DNA of 64,000 bases from Cohaesibacter marisflavi (GCF_900115225.1 NZ_FOVR01000001.1:595727-659726), one strand, 5' to 3'; shown: positions 17,766 to 26,873, counted from the stretch's first letter. The notes: generated by a model from the letters alone, not told the origin. Made by a program: numbers and translations.

Positions 17766-18782
17766 ATGTCCAATAGTGTGTCGAACAGGTCTCTGTGGCA
17801 ATCCGTCACGTCCGACCGCCAGTTCAATTTTCTTGTTGTTGTCAATCTGCTGGTTTTAACCGCCGCGGTCTCCATTTCTGGAATTGACTTTGTCAACGCC
17901 TATAACCTTCAATCGATGGCTATCCAGATCCCCGAGCTCGGGCTTCTCGCAATTGGCGTGACCCTGGCGATGATTTCGGGCAACGGTGGCATTGATTTGT
18001 CTGGCATCGCGTTGGCCAACCTTTCAGGCATCACCGCAGCCTTGCTGGTCCCTCAATTCATATCACCTGACGATAGTCCGATGACATATGTCTTCGTCTT
18101 CGGATTTGTCTGTCTGTGTGTTGGCTTTGTAGGTGGCATCGTCAATGGTCTGTTGGTGTCTCGTGCCAATCTGACGCCGATTATCGCAACGCTCGGCACT
18201 TCGCTTGCCTTTACAGGGGTGAGTGTCGTTCTGACCAACGGGTCTGGTGTACGTCTGGGCTATATCGAGCCACTTGATGCTTTCGGCCATTCGCCCATCA
18301 TGGGAGTTCCGATGTGCTTTGCCCTGTTCTTGGTCATTGCCATCATTATCGGTGCTGTTCTGCGTTTCACGCCATTCGGAACGCGGCTCTTCCTCCTTGG
18401 AAGTAATCCGAAAGCCGCTCGCTTCGCCGGTTTTAATGAAAAGAGACTGTTTCTGACGGCCTACACCATTTCCGGAATGTTGGCCTCGGTTGCTGGTTTC
18501 ATCATTGCTGCGCGCATTTCGAGCGTCAAATGGGACTATGGTACCTCTTATGTCCTCATCGCCATCCTGATCGTTGTGATGGCAGGCGTAAAGCCTGAAG
18601 GGGGATATGGCCGCATCTCATGCGTGATTCTGTCAGCAGCTGCGCTGCAGATTCTATCGAGCATGTTCAATTTTCTGAACATCTCGAACTTTTTCCGGGA
18701 CTTCGCCTGGGGCGTTCTTCTGCTGGTCTTCTTGGCTGTGTCCAAGTTTGACCTCAGGGTCTGGCGCCTCACCAAATCTTGA
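17766..18782 (+). CDS. Sugar ABC transporter permease (RbsC/LsrC family)
   Basis: This 338-residue BPD_transp_2 permease has about nine to ten membrane helices. The diagnostic NGGIDLSGIALANLSG stretch near residue 75, the GSNPKAARFAGFN coupling loop near 215 and the ILIVVMAGVKPEGGYGR segment are seen. The ATG at 17766 is chosen over an in-frame start 51 bp upstream because GGGAGG precedes it. The gene is the first of the plus-strand operon and pairs with a second, different permease at 21831, the two-permease layout of Lsr and some pentose importers. Confidence 0.92.
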   Translation: MSNSVSNRSLWQSVTSDRQFNFLVVVNLLVLTAAVSISGIDFVNAYNLQSMAIQIPELGLLAIGVTLAMISGNGGIDLSGIALANLSGITAALLVPQFISPDDSPMTYVFVFGFVCLCVGFVGGIVNGLLVSRANLTPIIATLGTSLAFTGVSVVLTNGSGVRLGYIEPLDAFGHSPIMGVPMCFALFLVIAIIIGAVLRFTPFGTRLFLLGSNPKAARFAGFNEKRLFLTAYTISGMLASVAGFIIAARISSVKWDYGTSYVLIAILIVVMAGVKPEGGYGRISCVILSAAALQILSSMFNFLNISNFFRDFAWGVLLLVFLAVSKFDLRVWRLTKS

Positions 18783-18881
18783 AAGGGGAAGGACCGGTCT
18801 GTCCGGCAGGCACCCTCGATGCCGGGCATTTGAGCCAGAGGGAGTTCTTTAAGGTTTTAGGGAGAGAAAGGAACTACCGCA

Positions 18882-19886
18882 ATGTCTAAACTGAACAAAC
18901 TCGCAATGTGCGCCCTGATGGTGGGAACGATGTTCTCGGGAGGTCAGGCTGTTGCACAGGACGACAAGGAAATCGTTACCGTTGTCAAGCTGCTCGGCGA
19001 AACCTGGTTCCGTCGTATGGATGTGGGCGTAACAGAATATGGTAAAGTTACCGAAGGCGTAACCACCAAGGAAATCGGCCCGGGTAAAGGCGATGCTGCC
19101 CAGCAGGTCCGTCTCGTCGAAGACCTGATCGCAAAAGGCGTAGACGCCATCGCGGTCGTACCATTTGATCCGCCCATGATGGAAGGTGCTCTGAAACGCG
19201 CCATGGATCGCGGCATCACCGTCATTACACACGAAGCCTCCAACCTGAAAAACACCCAGGTCGACATGGAAGCGTTCGATAATGATGCCTTTGGTGCGCA
19301 CTTCAACGACCAGATCGCCAAATGCATGGGCGAAGAAGGCACCTGGACATCTTTCGTTGGCTCGCTCGGCAGCCTGACCCACGTACAGTGGGCTGATGCT
19401 TCTGCGGCAAACGCCAAAGAAAAATATCCGAATATGAAACTCGTCTCCGCAAAGAATGAGTCGTTCAACGATGCAAACACCGCTTATAACAAAGCCAAGG
19501 AACTTCTGAAAAAGTATCCTGACATCAAAGGCTTCCAGGGTGGTTCTGCTGTTGACGTGATCGGCATCGGTCGCGCCATCGAGGAAGCCGGGCTGACCGG
19601 TAAGGTTTGTGTCTATGGTATCGGCATGCCTACCGATACGAGCCGCTACCTCAAGAGTGGTGCTGTCACCGGCATCAGCCTTTGGGATCCGAAAGACGCC
19701 GGCTTCATCATGAACAAGATCGCGCATCTGGTTCTCAATGGTGAAGAACTCAAAGACGGCATGGATCTGGGTGTACCTGGCTACACCAACATGAAACTGA
19801 AAAAAGGCCCGGGTAAAGGGGTTCTTCTTGTTGGTCAGGCTTGGCTCGACATCAACAAGGACAATGTCGACGAATATCAATTCTAA
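18882..19886 (+). CDS. Sugar ABC transporter substrate-binding protein (LsrB/RhaS-like)
   Basis: This 334-residue periplasmic protein of the Peripla_BP_4 fold has a signal peptide (residues 1-25, cut after AVAQ or AQA). Mature features are ETWFRRMDVGVTEYG, the DLIAKGVDAIAVVPFDP strand-helix unit, and ITHEA in place of the usual D of ribose binders, which matches LsrB and rhamnose-type proteins. AAAGGA precedes the ATG. It lies between the first permease gene and the ATPase gene. Substrates of this subfamily include autoinducer-2, rhamnose and pentitols; the exact ligand cannot be told here. Confidence 0.9.
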   Translation: MSKLNKLAMCALMVGTMFSGGQAVAQDDKEIVTVVKLLGETWFRRMDVGVTEYGKVTEGVTTKEIGPGKGDAAQQVRLVEDLIAKGVDAIAVVPFDPPMMEGALKRAMDRGITVITHEASNLKNTQVDMEAFDNDAFGAHFNDQIAKCMGEEGTWTSFVGSLGSLTHVQWADASAANAKEKYPNMKLVSAKNESFNDANTAYNKAKELLKKYPDIKGFQGGSAVDVIGIGRAIEEAGLTGKVCVYGIGMPTDTSRYLKSGAVTGISLWDPKDAGFIMNKIAHLVLNGEELKDGMDLGVPGYTNMKLKKGPGKGVLLVGQAWLDINKDNVDEYQF

Positions 19887-20244
19887 GACAGAGTCTTGAA
19901 GGTTGATGGAGTTTTTTCGCGCAGCAGCCAGCAACGGTTCCTTTCGCGAAAATCTCCCCGGGAGAGCGTCTTCCGGCAACGGGTGACGCTCTTCAGGCCA
20001 AAGGATGCAGCCAATCACAAGAACCTACTTCTCACTTTGAGCGCATTGGAGAGCACAAAGGGAAGCAGGGCAGAGGGGCTGCATCAAAATTGGCGCCACG
20101 CCATGAGGACACGGCGCTAAGGTTTACTCATAGACACAAAACCCTCTTGGTCTGTGTCGAACGGTCGTCTCTCCGTTCAGATTTGGCCCCTTTTTCGTAA
20201 AACCGGAGCTGATCGCGAGGAACCGAGGGTTTGCGGGATATAGC
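19887..20244 (+). other. Intergenic region with two hairpins between binding protein and ATPase genes
   Basis: These 358 bp hold no credible gene. A hairpin (AGAGCGTC 19963-19970 with GACGCTCT 19985-19992, eight perfect pairs, without a U-run) could attenuate or protect the binding-protein mRNA. A second (TTGGCGCC 20090-20097 with GGCGCTAA 20113-20120) lies further on. A 17-bp word starting at 20013 recurs at 26858 in another intergenic gap. Confidence 0.5.
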
Positions 20245-21834
20245 ATGAATAGCATAGGCACCATTCCCAAGTTTTCTCAGGTTGATGCGGAAGCATCTCA
20301 GGATGAAACGCCATTTCTGGAAGTTCGTGGGATTCATAAGCGCTTTGGCGGCGTCCATGCCCTGCGCGGTATCGATCTTTGCATCCATCCGGGGCAAATA
20401 TATCACCTCATGGGTGAAAATGGCTGCGGCAAGAGTACGCTCATCAAAATCATTTCCGGTGCGCAGCCTGCTGATGAAGGGGAAATCCTGATCAGTGGAG
20501 AAAAGGTTTCGGGGTTGGATCCTCTTGGCGCTCTGAGAAACGGCATCGAGACCGTGTATCAGGATCTGTCGCTTCTGCCAAACCTCACCGTCACCGAGAA
20601 TATTGCTCTTTCGGAACAGCTGGTGGGCGCCGATGGCAAGCTGTCGCGAGGTCTTGATCTTGGCAAGTTGAAAGAAACAGCAACGCGGGCGCTGAAATCC
20701 GTGAATTTGCCGACAGACGCACGTTTCTGTTCTACGGAAGTCTCCAGGCTTCCCATTGCGACCCGGCAGTTGATCGCGATTGCGCGCGCCATCGCTTCGG
20801 ACGCCAAACTCGTGATCATGGATGAACCGACCGCCGCGCTGACCAAGCGCGAAGTCGACAATCTGATTGAAATCGTGGACCAGTTGCGCAGTCGTGGTGT
20901 CGCTGTGCTGTTCGTGACCCACAAGCTCGATGAGGTGATGTCCATTGGTGGCCATTTCATTATCATGCGTGATGGTGAAAAGGTACAGGAAGGCGACGTT
21001 GCCGGGCATCAGAAGAGCGATTTGAGCTACTGGATGACCGGGCGCAAGATTGATGTCGTGCGCTATCGTTCAACGGAGATCGGTGAGAAGGATCTGCTTG
21101 TTGTCGATGGGCTGAAGCGGCGCAACGCCTTTGCGGATGTGTCCTTCTCTCTGGCTCATGGCGAGATCATCGGTGTTACGGGGTTGCTGGACTCGGGGCG
21201 CAATGAGCTGGCACGTGCCCTGGCTGGCGTTGAACCGGCTGACGGGGGCTCGGTCGTGCTGGATGGCAAGACCATTCATCTGCGCCGACCGGTGGATGCC
21301 ATTAAGGAACAGATCGGCTATGTGCCGGAGGATCGCCTTTCGGAAGGGCTGTTCCTGACCAAACCCATTCAATCCAACATCATTGCCCAGATCCTGGATG
21401 ATTTGCGTGACAAGATGGGTATGGTCAGCAAGCTACGTAGCAAGAAGATGGCCGAGCGACTGGTCAAGGACCTGCAGATCGTGATCGCCAATCTCAATGA
21501 TCCGGTTCAATCCCTCTCGGGTGGCAACCAGCAGCGCGTTCTGATCGGGCGCGGGCTTACCATCGTGCCGAAGGTCTTCGTCTTGCACGGACCGACCGTG
21601 GGCGTTGATGTCGGGTCAAAGGACACAATTTTCCGCATCATTCAAAAGCTCGCCAGTCAGGGCATGGGCGTGATCATCGTGAGCGATGACTTGCCCGAAT
21701 TGCTTCAGAACTGTGACCGCATCCTCGTCATGCGTCGGGGCAGGGTGGTTGAAACATTCGAAGCGGAAAATCTGGAAGAAAATACCCTTTACCAGGCAAT
21801 GGTAGCGGAAAATCCAACGGGGAAACGGTCATGA
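20245..21834 (+). CDS. Sugar ABC transporter ATP-binding protein with two ATPase domains (RbsA/LsrA type)
   Basis: This 529-residue protein has two nucleotide-binding domains. The first (about residues 28-260) has Walker A GENGCGKST, a divergent signature SRLPIATRQ, and Walker B LVIMDEPTAAL. The second (about 275-520) has the usual degenerate Walker A of this family (GLLDSGRNE), an intact signature LSGGNQQRVLIGRGL, but HGP (His448-Gly-Pro) where DEP is expected in Walker B. The catalytic Glu of that site is therefore missing, so ATP is probably hydrolysed at one site only. The protein overlaps the next permease gene by 4 bp and energises both permeases. Confidence 0.93.
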   Translation: MNSIGTIPKFSQVDAEASQDETPFLEVRGIHKRFGGVHALRGIDLCIHPGQIYHLMGENGCGKSTLIKIISGAQPADEGEILISGEKVSGLDPLGALRNGIETVYQDLSLLPNLTVTENIALSEQLVGADGKLSRGLDLGKLKETATRALKSVNLPTDARFCSTEVSRLPIATRQLIAIARAIASDAKLVIMDEPTAALTKREVDNLIEIVDQLRSRGVAVLFVTHKLDEVMSIGGHFIIMRDGEKVQEGDVAGHQKSDLSYWMTGRKIDVVRYRSTEIGEKDLLVVDGLKRRNAFADVSFSLAHGEIIGVTGLLDSGRNELARALAGVEPADGGSVVLDGKTIHLRRPVDAIKEQIGYVPEDRLSEGLFLTKPIQSNIIAQILDDLRDKMGMVSKLRSKKMAERLVKDLQIVIANLNDPVQSLSGGNQQRVLIGRGLTIVPKVFVLHGPTVGVDVGSKDTIFRIIQKLASQGMGVIIVSDDLPELLQNCDRILVMRRGRVVETFEAENLEENTLYQAMVAENPTGKRS

Positions 21835-22862
21835 GTGATTTTACAATAGACAGCATCAACGGTGAGAAAAGCGATAGCCAGATCTCCCGTATTGCGAGCT
21901 GGATGATCCGCTATCCGCCGATATTCACTCTGCTCTTGATCGTGGTCGTCTGTGTCGTGATCGGCACGATATCTCCGGAATTCTGGCAGATTTCCAACAT
22001 CTTCGATATTGCCCGTGCATCTGTGGTAACAGGATTGTTCGGACTTGGCTTTCTGGTCATTCTGGCCGCTGGTGGCATCGATATGTCCTTTGCTGCCATT
22101 GCCGGTCTGATGATGTATTGGATCACCACAGCCGTTGCCGCCTATATGCCATGGCTGCCGATGCCGGTCATCATTCTGATGGCAGCTCTAGGGGGCATGA
22201 TCATTGGTGTCGGCAACGGCCTGCTGGTGCACTACCTCAAGGCTCCGGCTCTCATCGTGACCATCGGCACGCAATATGTCATCCATGGCTTCCTTCTGAC
22301 CTTCATCGGCACGGAACTGTTCGTCAACATTCCTCTCTCAATGGAGAATTTCGGCAAAGCCGAACTGATGCGGGTCGGCACGCAAAGTGGCTCGATCGCC
22401 ATTCTGCCAGCCTATGTTCTGGTGCTGGTTGTTGCTGCTCTGGTCACATGGTGGATTTTAAACCGTACGCTGATGGGCCGCGCCATCTTTGCTGTCGGCG
22501 GCAGCGCAGGAATCGCCGAGAGGCTTGGCTATGATCATCGCAAAGTACAGGTTTTCGTCTTTGCCTATGCTGGGCTGCTGGCCGGTATCGCAGGTGTGAT
22601 CCATGTGGCGAGTAACCGTCTGGCAAACCCGTTTGATCTCTCTGGCAATGAGCTGAATGTGATTGCAGCCGTCGTTCTGGGCGGAGCGCGGATAACCGGC
22701 GGTGGCGGCACGGTCATCGGCGCCATGCTCGGGGTCGTGTTGATCACGCTGGTCGACAATGTCCTCATTCTGGCTGGCATCCCGAGCACCTGGCAAACGT
22801 TTGTTATCGGATGTTTCATCATCCTGGCCGGGGCTCTTTTCGCCAACTCGTCAAACCGCTGA
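21831..22862 (+). CDS. Sugar ABC transporter permease (RbsC/LsrD family)
   Basis: This 343-residue BPD_transp_2 permease overlaps the ATPase gene by ATGA. A polar N-terminal 35 residues precede the first helix (FTLLLIVVVCVVIG). Conserved segments are LAAGGIDMSFAAIAGLMMY near residue 80, the coupling loop GGSAGIAERLGYD near 220 and AAVVLGGARITGGGGT near 275. It is the second channel subunit beside the one at 17766; the two share the fold but differ clearly in sequence, so a heterodimer is expected. Confidence 0.92.
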   Translation: MSDFTIDSINGEKSDSQISRIASWMIRYPPIFTLLLIVVVCVVIGTISPEFWQISNIFDIARASVVTGLFGLGFLVILAAGGIDMSFAAIAGLMMYWITTAVAAYMPWLPMPVIILMAALGGMIIGVGNGLLVHYLKAPALIVTIGTQYVIHGFLLTFIGTELFVNIPLSMENFGKAELMRVGTQSGSIAILPAYVLVLVVAALVTWWILNRTLMGRAIFAVGGSAGIAERLGYDHRKVQVFVFAYAGLLAGIAGVIHVASNRLANPFDLSGNELNVIAAVVLGGARITGGGGTVIGAMLGVVLITLVDNVLILAGIPSTWQTFVIGCFIILAGALFANSSNR

Positions 22863-23037
22863 TGAGGCGTATGGTTGAAAAGCCAAACCGGCATTGAATG
22901 TTATACCGGTCAGCGCGTGCTCCTTTAAGGGAGAAGCTGGCCGGAGACCCTGAAATCAAAGATATGGCCATGGTGCGGGAGGCTGAATAATGCGCGCCGA
23001 GGCTATAATTGCAAAGTCTACTGCAAGGAGGAAAATC

Positions 23038-23988
23038 ATGGCTTTTGATGTAAGTGTGGTTGGACTGTATATTCTGGATATCCTTGGCCGACCCGTAGAA
23101 GAAATCCCGCCGGGAGGACAGCTACGCTTCATCGACGAGATCCGCTTGACCGTCGCTGGTACGGCAGGGGGATCGGCAATCGATTGTGCCAAACTCGGGC
23201 TCAATACCCGTGCGGTTGGTGCCATCGGTGACGATGAGAAGGGCGATTTCATTCTGCACACGCTGACCGGCTTCGGCGTCGATATCGCCGAAATGCGCAA
23301 GCTAACCGGTGTGCCCACATCATCCACTATTCTTAATGTCCGCCCCAACGGTGACCGTCCGGCGTTGCATCGCCGTGGTGCATCTGATGAGCTGACCCTT
23401 GGCGAAAAGGACTATCCGGCCATTCTGGATGCCAAATTCGTGCATGTCGGCGGAATGCCACTGCTGGCCAAGCTGGATGGAGCCCCGACCACCGCATTGC
23501 TGAAAGCGGCTAAGGAAGCCGGATGTCAGACGACGTTTGACCTTTTGTCCGCTACAGCAGAGACGCTGGATGTTCTCAAACCATCGCTGCCATTTGTCGA
23601 CTATTTCGTTCCCAGCATCGAAGATGCCGAAGCCATGTGTGGCCTGAGCGTTCCTGAAGATGCGGCCAAATTCTTCCTGGATGCCGGCGCAACCAATTGC
23701 TGCCTGACCATGGGCGGAGACGGCTGCATCGTGGCGACACAGGACGCCATGTTCCGGCTGCCTGCTTTTGATATTGACGTCAAGGATACGACCGGCTGCG
23801 GCGACGCCTTTACGGCAGGGTTGATTGCAGGGTTGAACCACGATTGGGATATCGAAAAGGCAGCACGATTTGCTTCCGCTTGTGGCGCATTGGTCTCCAC
23901 TGGCCTTGGCTCGGACGCGGGTATCGTCAGCTTTGAAGAAACCGAAAAACTCATGAATTCGGCCCCCACCTTGCCAATGGCCAGCTGA
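23038..23988 (+). CDS. PfkB-family carbohydrate kinase
   Basis: This 316-residue kinase of the ribokinase fold phosphorylates a sugar or sugar derivative with ATP. The N-terminal GTAGGSAIDCAKLG motif (signature 1, about residues 40-53) and the C-terminal DTTGCGDAFTAG motif with catalytic base Asp256 are intact. The ATG at 23038 follows AAGGAGG. The region 22863-23037 upstream holds no gene. Placement between an importer and an aldolase suggests that it makes the phosphorylated substrate cleaved by the aldolase, and perhaps the inducer for the SorC regulator. Tagatose, fructose, ribose or tetrose derivatives are all possible substrates. Confidence 0.9.
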   Translation: MAFDVSVVGLYILDILGRPVEEIPPGGQLRFIDEIRLTVAGTAGGSAIDCAKLGLNTRAVGAIGDDEKGDFILHTLTGFGVDIAEMRKLTGVPTSSTILNVRPNGDRPALHRRGASDELTLGEKDYPAILDAKFVHVGGMPLLAKLDGAPTTALLKAAKEAGCQTTFDLLSATAETLDVLKPSLPFVDYFVPSIEDAEAMCGLSVPEDAAKFFLDAGATNCCLTMGGDGCIVATQDAMFRLPAFDIDVKDTTGCGDAFTAGLIAGLNHDWDIEKAARFASACGALVSTGLGSDAGIVSFEETEKLMNSAPTLPMAS

Positions 23989-24153
23989 AAGCTGACCTGA
24001 AGTAAGCGGGTAGGACCACCTACAATTCAGAACGAAACAAACCGTTCAATCTGGCGCTAACAAGGGCAGGGGAATGCCCTTGGCGCCGGAAACAGGAGAT
24101 CTGTGCTGATTTTCTAGAAGACCAGCCGCTCCGTCCAAACTGGAGGAAGGACG

Positions 24154-24807
24154 ATGGAAGAATTAGAGCTGCGGCAAGAGATGGTTGCGGCATGTCGACG
24201 AATGAATGACATTGGTCTCAATCAGGGAACATCAGGAAACATTTCAGCCCGGAGCGGTGACAAGATCCTGATTACGCCAACCTCATTGCCTTATGACGAG
24301 ATGGAGGCCGAGGACATCGTTGCGATGGATGCGGACGGCAATTTTGAAGGCAAACGCAAGCCGTCGTCCGAGTGGCGGTTTCATCACGATATCCTTACCA
24401 ATCGCCTTGATGTCGATGCTGTGATGCATTGCCATTCGACGCATGCCACAGCTCTTGCCTGCCATCAGATGGGGATCGAAAGCTTCCACTATATGGTCGC
24501 TGTTGCCGGAGGAAACGATATCCGTTGTGCCCCATACGCAACGTTCGGCACGCAGGCGCTTTCGGACTCCGCTCTTGAAGCCCTTGAAGGACGCAAGGCC
24601 TGTCTACTTGGCCAGCATGGTCAGATCGCTCTGGGTGGAACAATCAAGCAGGCATTCGCCTTGGCGATCGAGGTGGAAACGCTGGCGCATATGTATATCA
24701 CCGCGCGCCAGATGGGTGAGCCGCCTGTTCTCTCTAGTGAAGAGATGGTGCGCGTCATGAACCAAATGAAACAGATGCACTATGGGGTGACCAGAAGCCA
24801 GCAGTAG
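24154..24807 (+). CDS. Class II aldolase, L-fuculose-phosphate aldolase-like
   Basis: This 217-residue zinc aldolase of the AraD/FucA family cleaves a ketose or sugar phosphate to dihydroxyacetone phosphate and an aldehyde. Residues align with E. coli FucA by number: catalytic Glu73 (SSEW) and zinc ligands His92, His94 (MHCHSTH) and His155 (GQHGQ). The N-terminal phosphate-binding motif TSGNISAR is intact. A strong GGAGGAAGG precedes the ATG. It follows the PfkB kinase by 165 bp and precedes dhaK. Whether it acts as an aldolase or as an epimerase (AraD-like) cannot be settled, but the intact Glu73 favours aldolase. Confidence 0.9.
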   Translation: MEELELRQEMVAACRRMNDIGLNQGTSGNISARSGDKILITPTSLPYDEMEAEDIVAMDADGNFEGKRKPSSEWRFHHDILTNRLDVDAVMHCHSTHATALACHQMGIESFHYMVAVAGGNDIRCAPYATFGTQALSDSALEALEGRKACLLGQHGQIALGGTIKQAFALAIEVETLAHMYITARQMGEPPVLSSEEMVRVMNQMKQMHYGVTRSQQ

Positions 24808-24893
24808 CCTCAGGGCGCTGGGGCGCATTGTCGGCGATATGTCTGCCTCTGCGATGTCAAACTCTCCCATGAAAAGTACGATGGAGAAAGCAA

Positions 24894-25892
24894 ATGAACC
24901 GGATCTTTAACAATCCCGATTTCGTCGTGGAAGATGCTGTCCGCGGCTATTTGAAAGCCCACCCGGATATTCTCGCGGCCACAGAGAATGCGCGCGTGTT
25001 GCGGCGTCCGCTTGCCCCGCAAAAGGACAAGGTTGGCATCGTGACGGGTGGCGGGTCTGGCCATGAGCCCGCCTTTCTGGGATATGTCGGTGATGGCATG
25101 GTGGATGCCGTTGCCGTGGGTGAAATCTTTTCCTCGCCTTCTGCCAAAGCCTTCCACGACGCCTTCGTTGCTGCTGATGGCGGGCGCGGTGTTGCTTGCC
25201 TCTATGGCAACTATGCGGGCGACAACATGAATGTGAAACTTGCCGTCAAACAGGCCGCAAAACATGACCTGACCGTCAAGACGGTCGTGGCCAATGACGA
25301 TGTTCCATCCGCTCCCAAGGATGAAATCAAGAAGCGGCGTGGTGTGGCTGGCGAAATCCTCATGTGGAAGGTGGGCGGTGCCCGCGCAGATGAAGGCGCT
25401 GATCTGGATGAAGTGATTGCTTCTGCCCAGAAGGCGATAGACGCAACCCGCAGCATCGGCATCGGCCTTTCACCCTGCACCATTCCTGCTGTTGGCAAGC
25501 CCAATTTCTCCATCGAAGACGGGCATATGGAAGTCGGCATCGGGCACCATGGTGAACCGGGTGTTGCCGTTATGCCAATCAAACCGGCCAATGAAATTGC
25601 CGATCTGATGCTTGACCACATCCTGCCGGATCTGCCGTTTGAAAAAGATGATGACGTTGCCTTGCTGGTTTCCGGACTTGGCGCGACCCCAATCATGGAG
25701 CTTTATATTCTCTATGATCGTCTGGCTGAGGTGTTGCAAGCTCGTGGCATGAACACGCGCCATCTCTTCATTGGCAACTATTTCACTTCACTTGAAATGC
25801 AGGGCGTCACCCTGACGATGATGCGGCTGGATAGCGAGCTTGATCGTCTGTTGTCCGCACCTGCGCGTTCTCTTGGTCTGACGAGGATTTAA
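24894..25892 (+). CDS. dhaK: Dihydroxyacetone kinase, DhaK subunit
   Basis: This 332-residue subunit binds dihydroxyacetone through a hemiaminal to a histidine, here about His219 in GIGHHGEPGV. The GGGSGHEPA glycine loop (about residues 44-52) and YAGDNMNVKLA are intact. It works with the adjacent DhaL. No dhaM or PTS phosphoryl-donor gene is in view, so either an ATP-using pair or a DhaM encoded elsewhere is needed. DhaK-like kinases in other sugar operons act on erythrulose, so a tetrulose is an alternative substrate. Confidence 0.92.
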   Translation: MNRIFNNPDFVVEDAVRGYLKAHPDILAATENARVLRRPLAPQKDKVGIVTGGGSGHEPAFLGYVGDGMVDAVAVGEIFSSPSAKAFHDAFVAADGGRGVACLYGNYAGDNMNVKLAVKQAAKHDLTVKTVVANDDVPSAPKDEIKKRRGVAGEILMWKVGGARADEGADLDEVIASAQKAIDATRSIGIGLSPCTIPAVGKPNFSIEDGHMEVGIGHHGEPGVAVMPIKPANEIADLMLDHILPDLPFEKDDDVALLVSGLGATPIMELYILYDRLAEVLQARGMNTRHLFIGNYFTSLEMQGVTLTMMRLDSELDRLLSAPARSLGLTRI

Positions 25893-25894
25893 TC

Positions 25895-26542
25895 ATGACT
25901 GCATCCATTGCTATAAAGGACGCTGGCGGCCTGGTCGTTGAACTCATTGAGGCGATCAACGCCAACCGTGGCTGGCTATCCGAGATTGACGGCGCCATCG
26001 GTGATGGCGACCATGGCATCAACATGAGCAAGGGCTTCACGGCGGCCGGCGCAAAGCTGGGCGATCCGTTGCCTTCCTTGCCGGATGCCCTCAATACCCT
26101 CAGCGAAACCCTAATTGAGGATCTGGGTGGTTCCATGGGGCCACTTTACGGCTATCTCTTCTCGAGTATGGCTGATGAGCTGGAAGGTCAGGAAAGGCTT
26201 GATGCCGAGGTCTTTGCCAAAATGATGCATGCAGCCTTTGAGGGCGTCAAGGAAATCGGCTCTGCGGATGTCGGTGACAAGACCCTTCTTGATGCGCTTT
26301 ATCCGGCAACAGAGGCCTTTGATGAAGCGTGGCGTTCCGGCAAGGATTTTGCCGAAAGCCTTGATACGATGTCAGCTGCCGCCGAAAAGGGGCGTGATGC
26401 CACGGTCGATATGGTGGCCAAGGTCGGGCGCGCATCTCGCCTTGGTGAACGCTCTCGTGGCGTTTTGGATGCTGGTGCCACCTCCTGCTGCCTCATCCTG
26501 CAAACTCTTGCCAAGGGCATCAAGCAGCGTATGCAAGGCTGA
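25895..26542 (+). CDS. dhaL: Dihydroxyacetone kinase, DhaL subunit
   Basis: This 215-residue nucleotide-binding subunit starts 2 bp after dhaK. The ADP-magnesium motif is intact: Asp residues in IDGAIGDGDHGINMSKG (about residues 29-45), then GGSMGPLYG. The C-terminal region with RASRLGERSRGVLDAGATS is the second nucleotide-contact motif. Together with DhaK it phosphorylates dihydroxyacetone to DHAP, which would capture the dihydroxyacetone released by the transaldolase-like enzyme encoded nearby. A strong terminator follows 60 bp downstream, so dhaL is probably the last gene of this plus-strand operon. Confidence 0.92.
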   Translation: MTASIAIKDAGGLVVELIEAINANRGWLSEIDGAIGDGDHGINMSKGFTAAGAKLGDPLPSLPDALNTLSETLIEDLGGSMGPLYGYLFSSMADELEGQERLDAEVFAKMMHAAFEGVKEIGSADVGDKTLLDALYPATEAFDEAWRSGKDFAESLDTMSAAAEKGRDATVDMVAKVGRASRLGERSRGVLDAGATSCCLILQTLAKGIKQRMQG

Positions 26543-26602
26543 TAGAAATTCCCCAACCCCCACAAAAAGAAGCTATCTGTTCTCCATGACAGATACCTCA
26601 CT

Positions 26603-26636
26603 CGGCAGTCCTTTTGTTAAGGGCTGCCGATTTTTT
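26603..26636 (+). terminator. Rho-independent terminator after dhaL
   Basis: CGGCAGTCC pairs with GGGCTGCCG (nine pairs, one G-U) around a nine-base loop, followed by ATTTTTT. This is a textbook terminator for the plus-strand sugar operon. Confidence 0.85.
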
Positions 26637-26873
26637 ATGCTCGGATCGAACAGATTGTTGCAATCGACGATGCAAAAAAAACCAATTGCCGTGAGAACGA
26701 CAATTGGATCTGGTTGCTTATACGGGGAGGTGGGGCTCTTACTGGATAGGATTGAAGGAAGCCCGATAATGTGAAGCGGGAACAGAGGCTGCTTTTCCCC
26801 GCTTCATCTCTTCTTCTTGGAGGATGTTATTGAATCTTAGCCCAATTAAAGGGCTCCAATCACAAGAACCTAA
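26637..26873. other. Convergent intergenic gap with further hairpins
   Basis: No credible gene. A GAAGCGGG / CCCGCTTC hairpin (about 26773-26804) lies before a pyrimidine-rich run. An AGCCC / GGGCT hairpin (about 26840-26856) lies close to the end of the transaldolase gene. They may end transcription from either side. The 17-bp word ccaatcacaagaaccta begins at 26858. Confidence 0.45.

Noticed and set aside
18849-20018. A 389-codon open frame on the minus strand opposite the sugar binding-protein gene
   Set aside because: It is the mirror of a well-supported periplasmic binding-protein gene with signal peptide and ribosome-binding site; the translated product has no recognisable motif and an irregular composition.
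20128-21009. A 293-codon open frame on the minus strand opposite the double ATPase gene
   Set aside because: The plus strand encodes clear Walker and signature motifs here; the minus-strand product matches nothing and has no ribosome-binding site.
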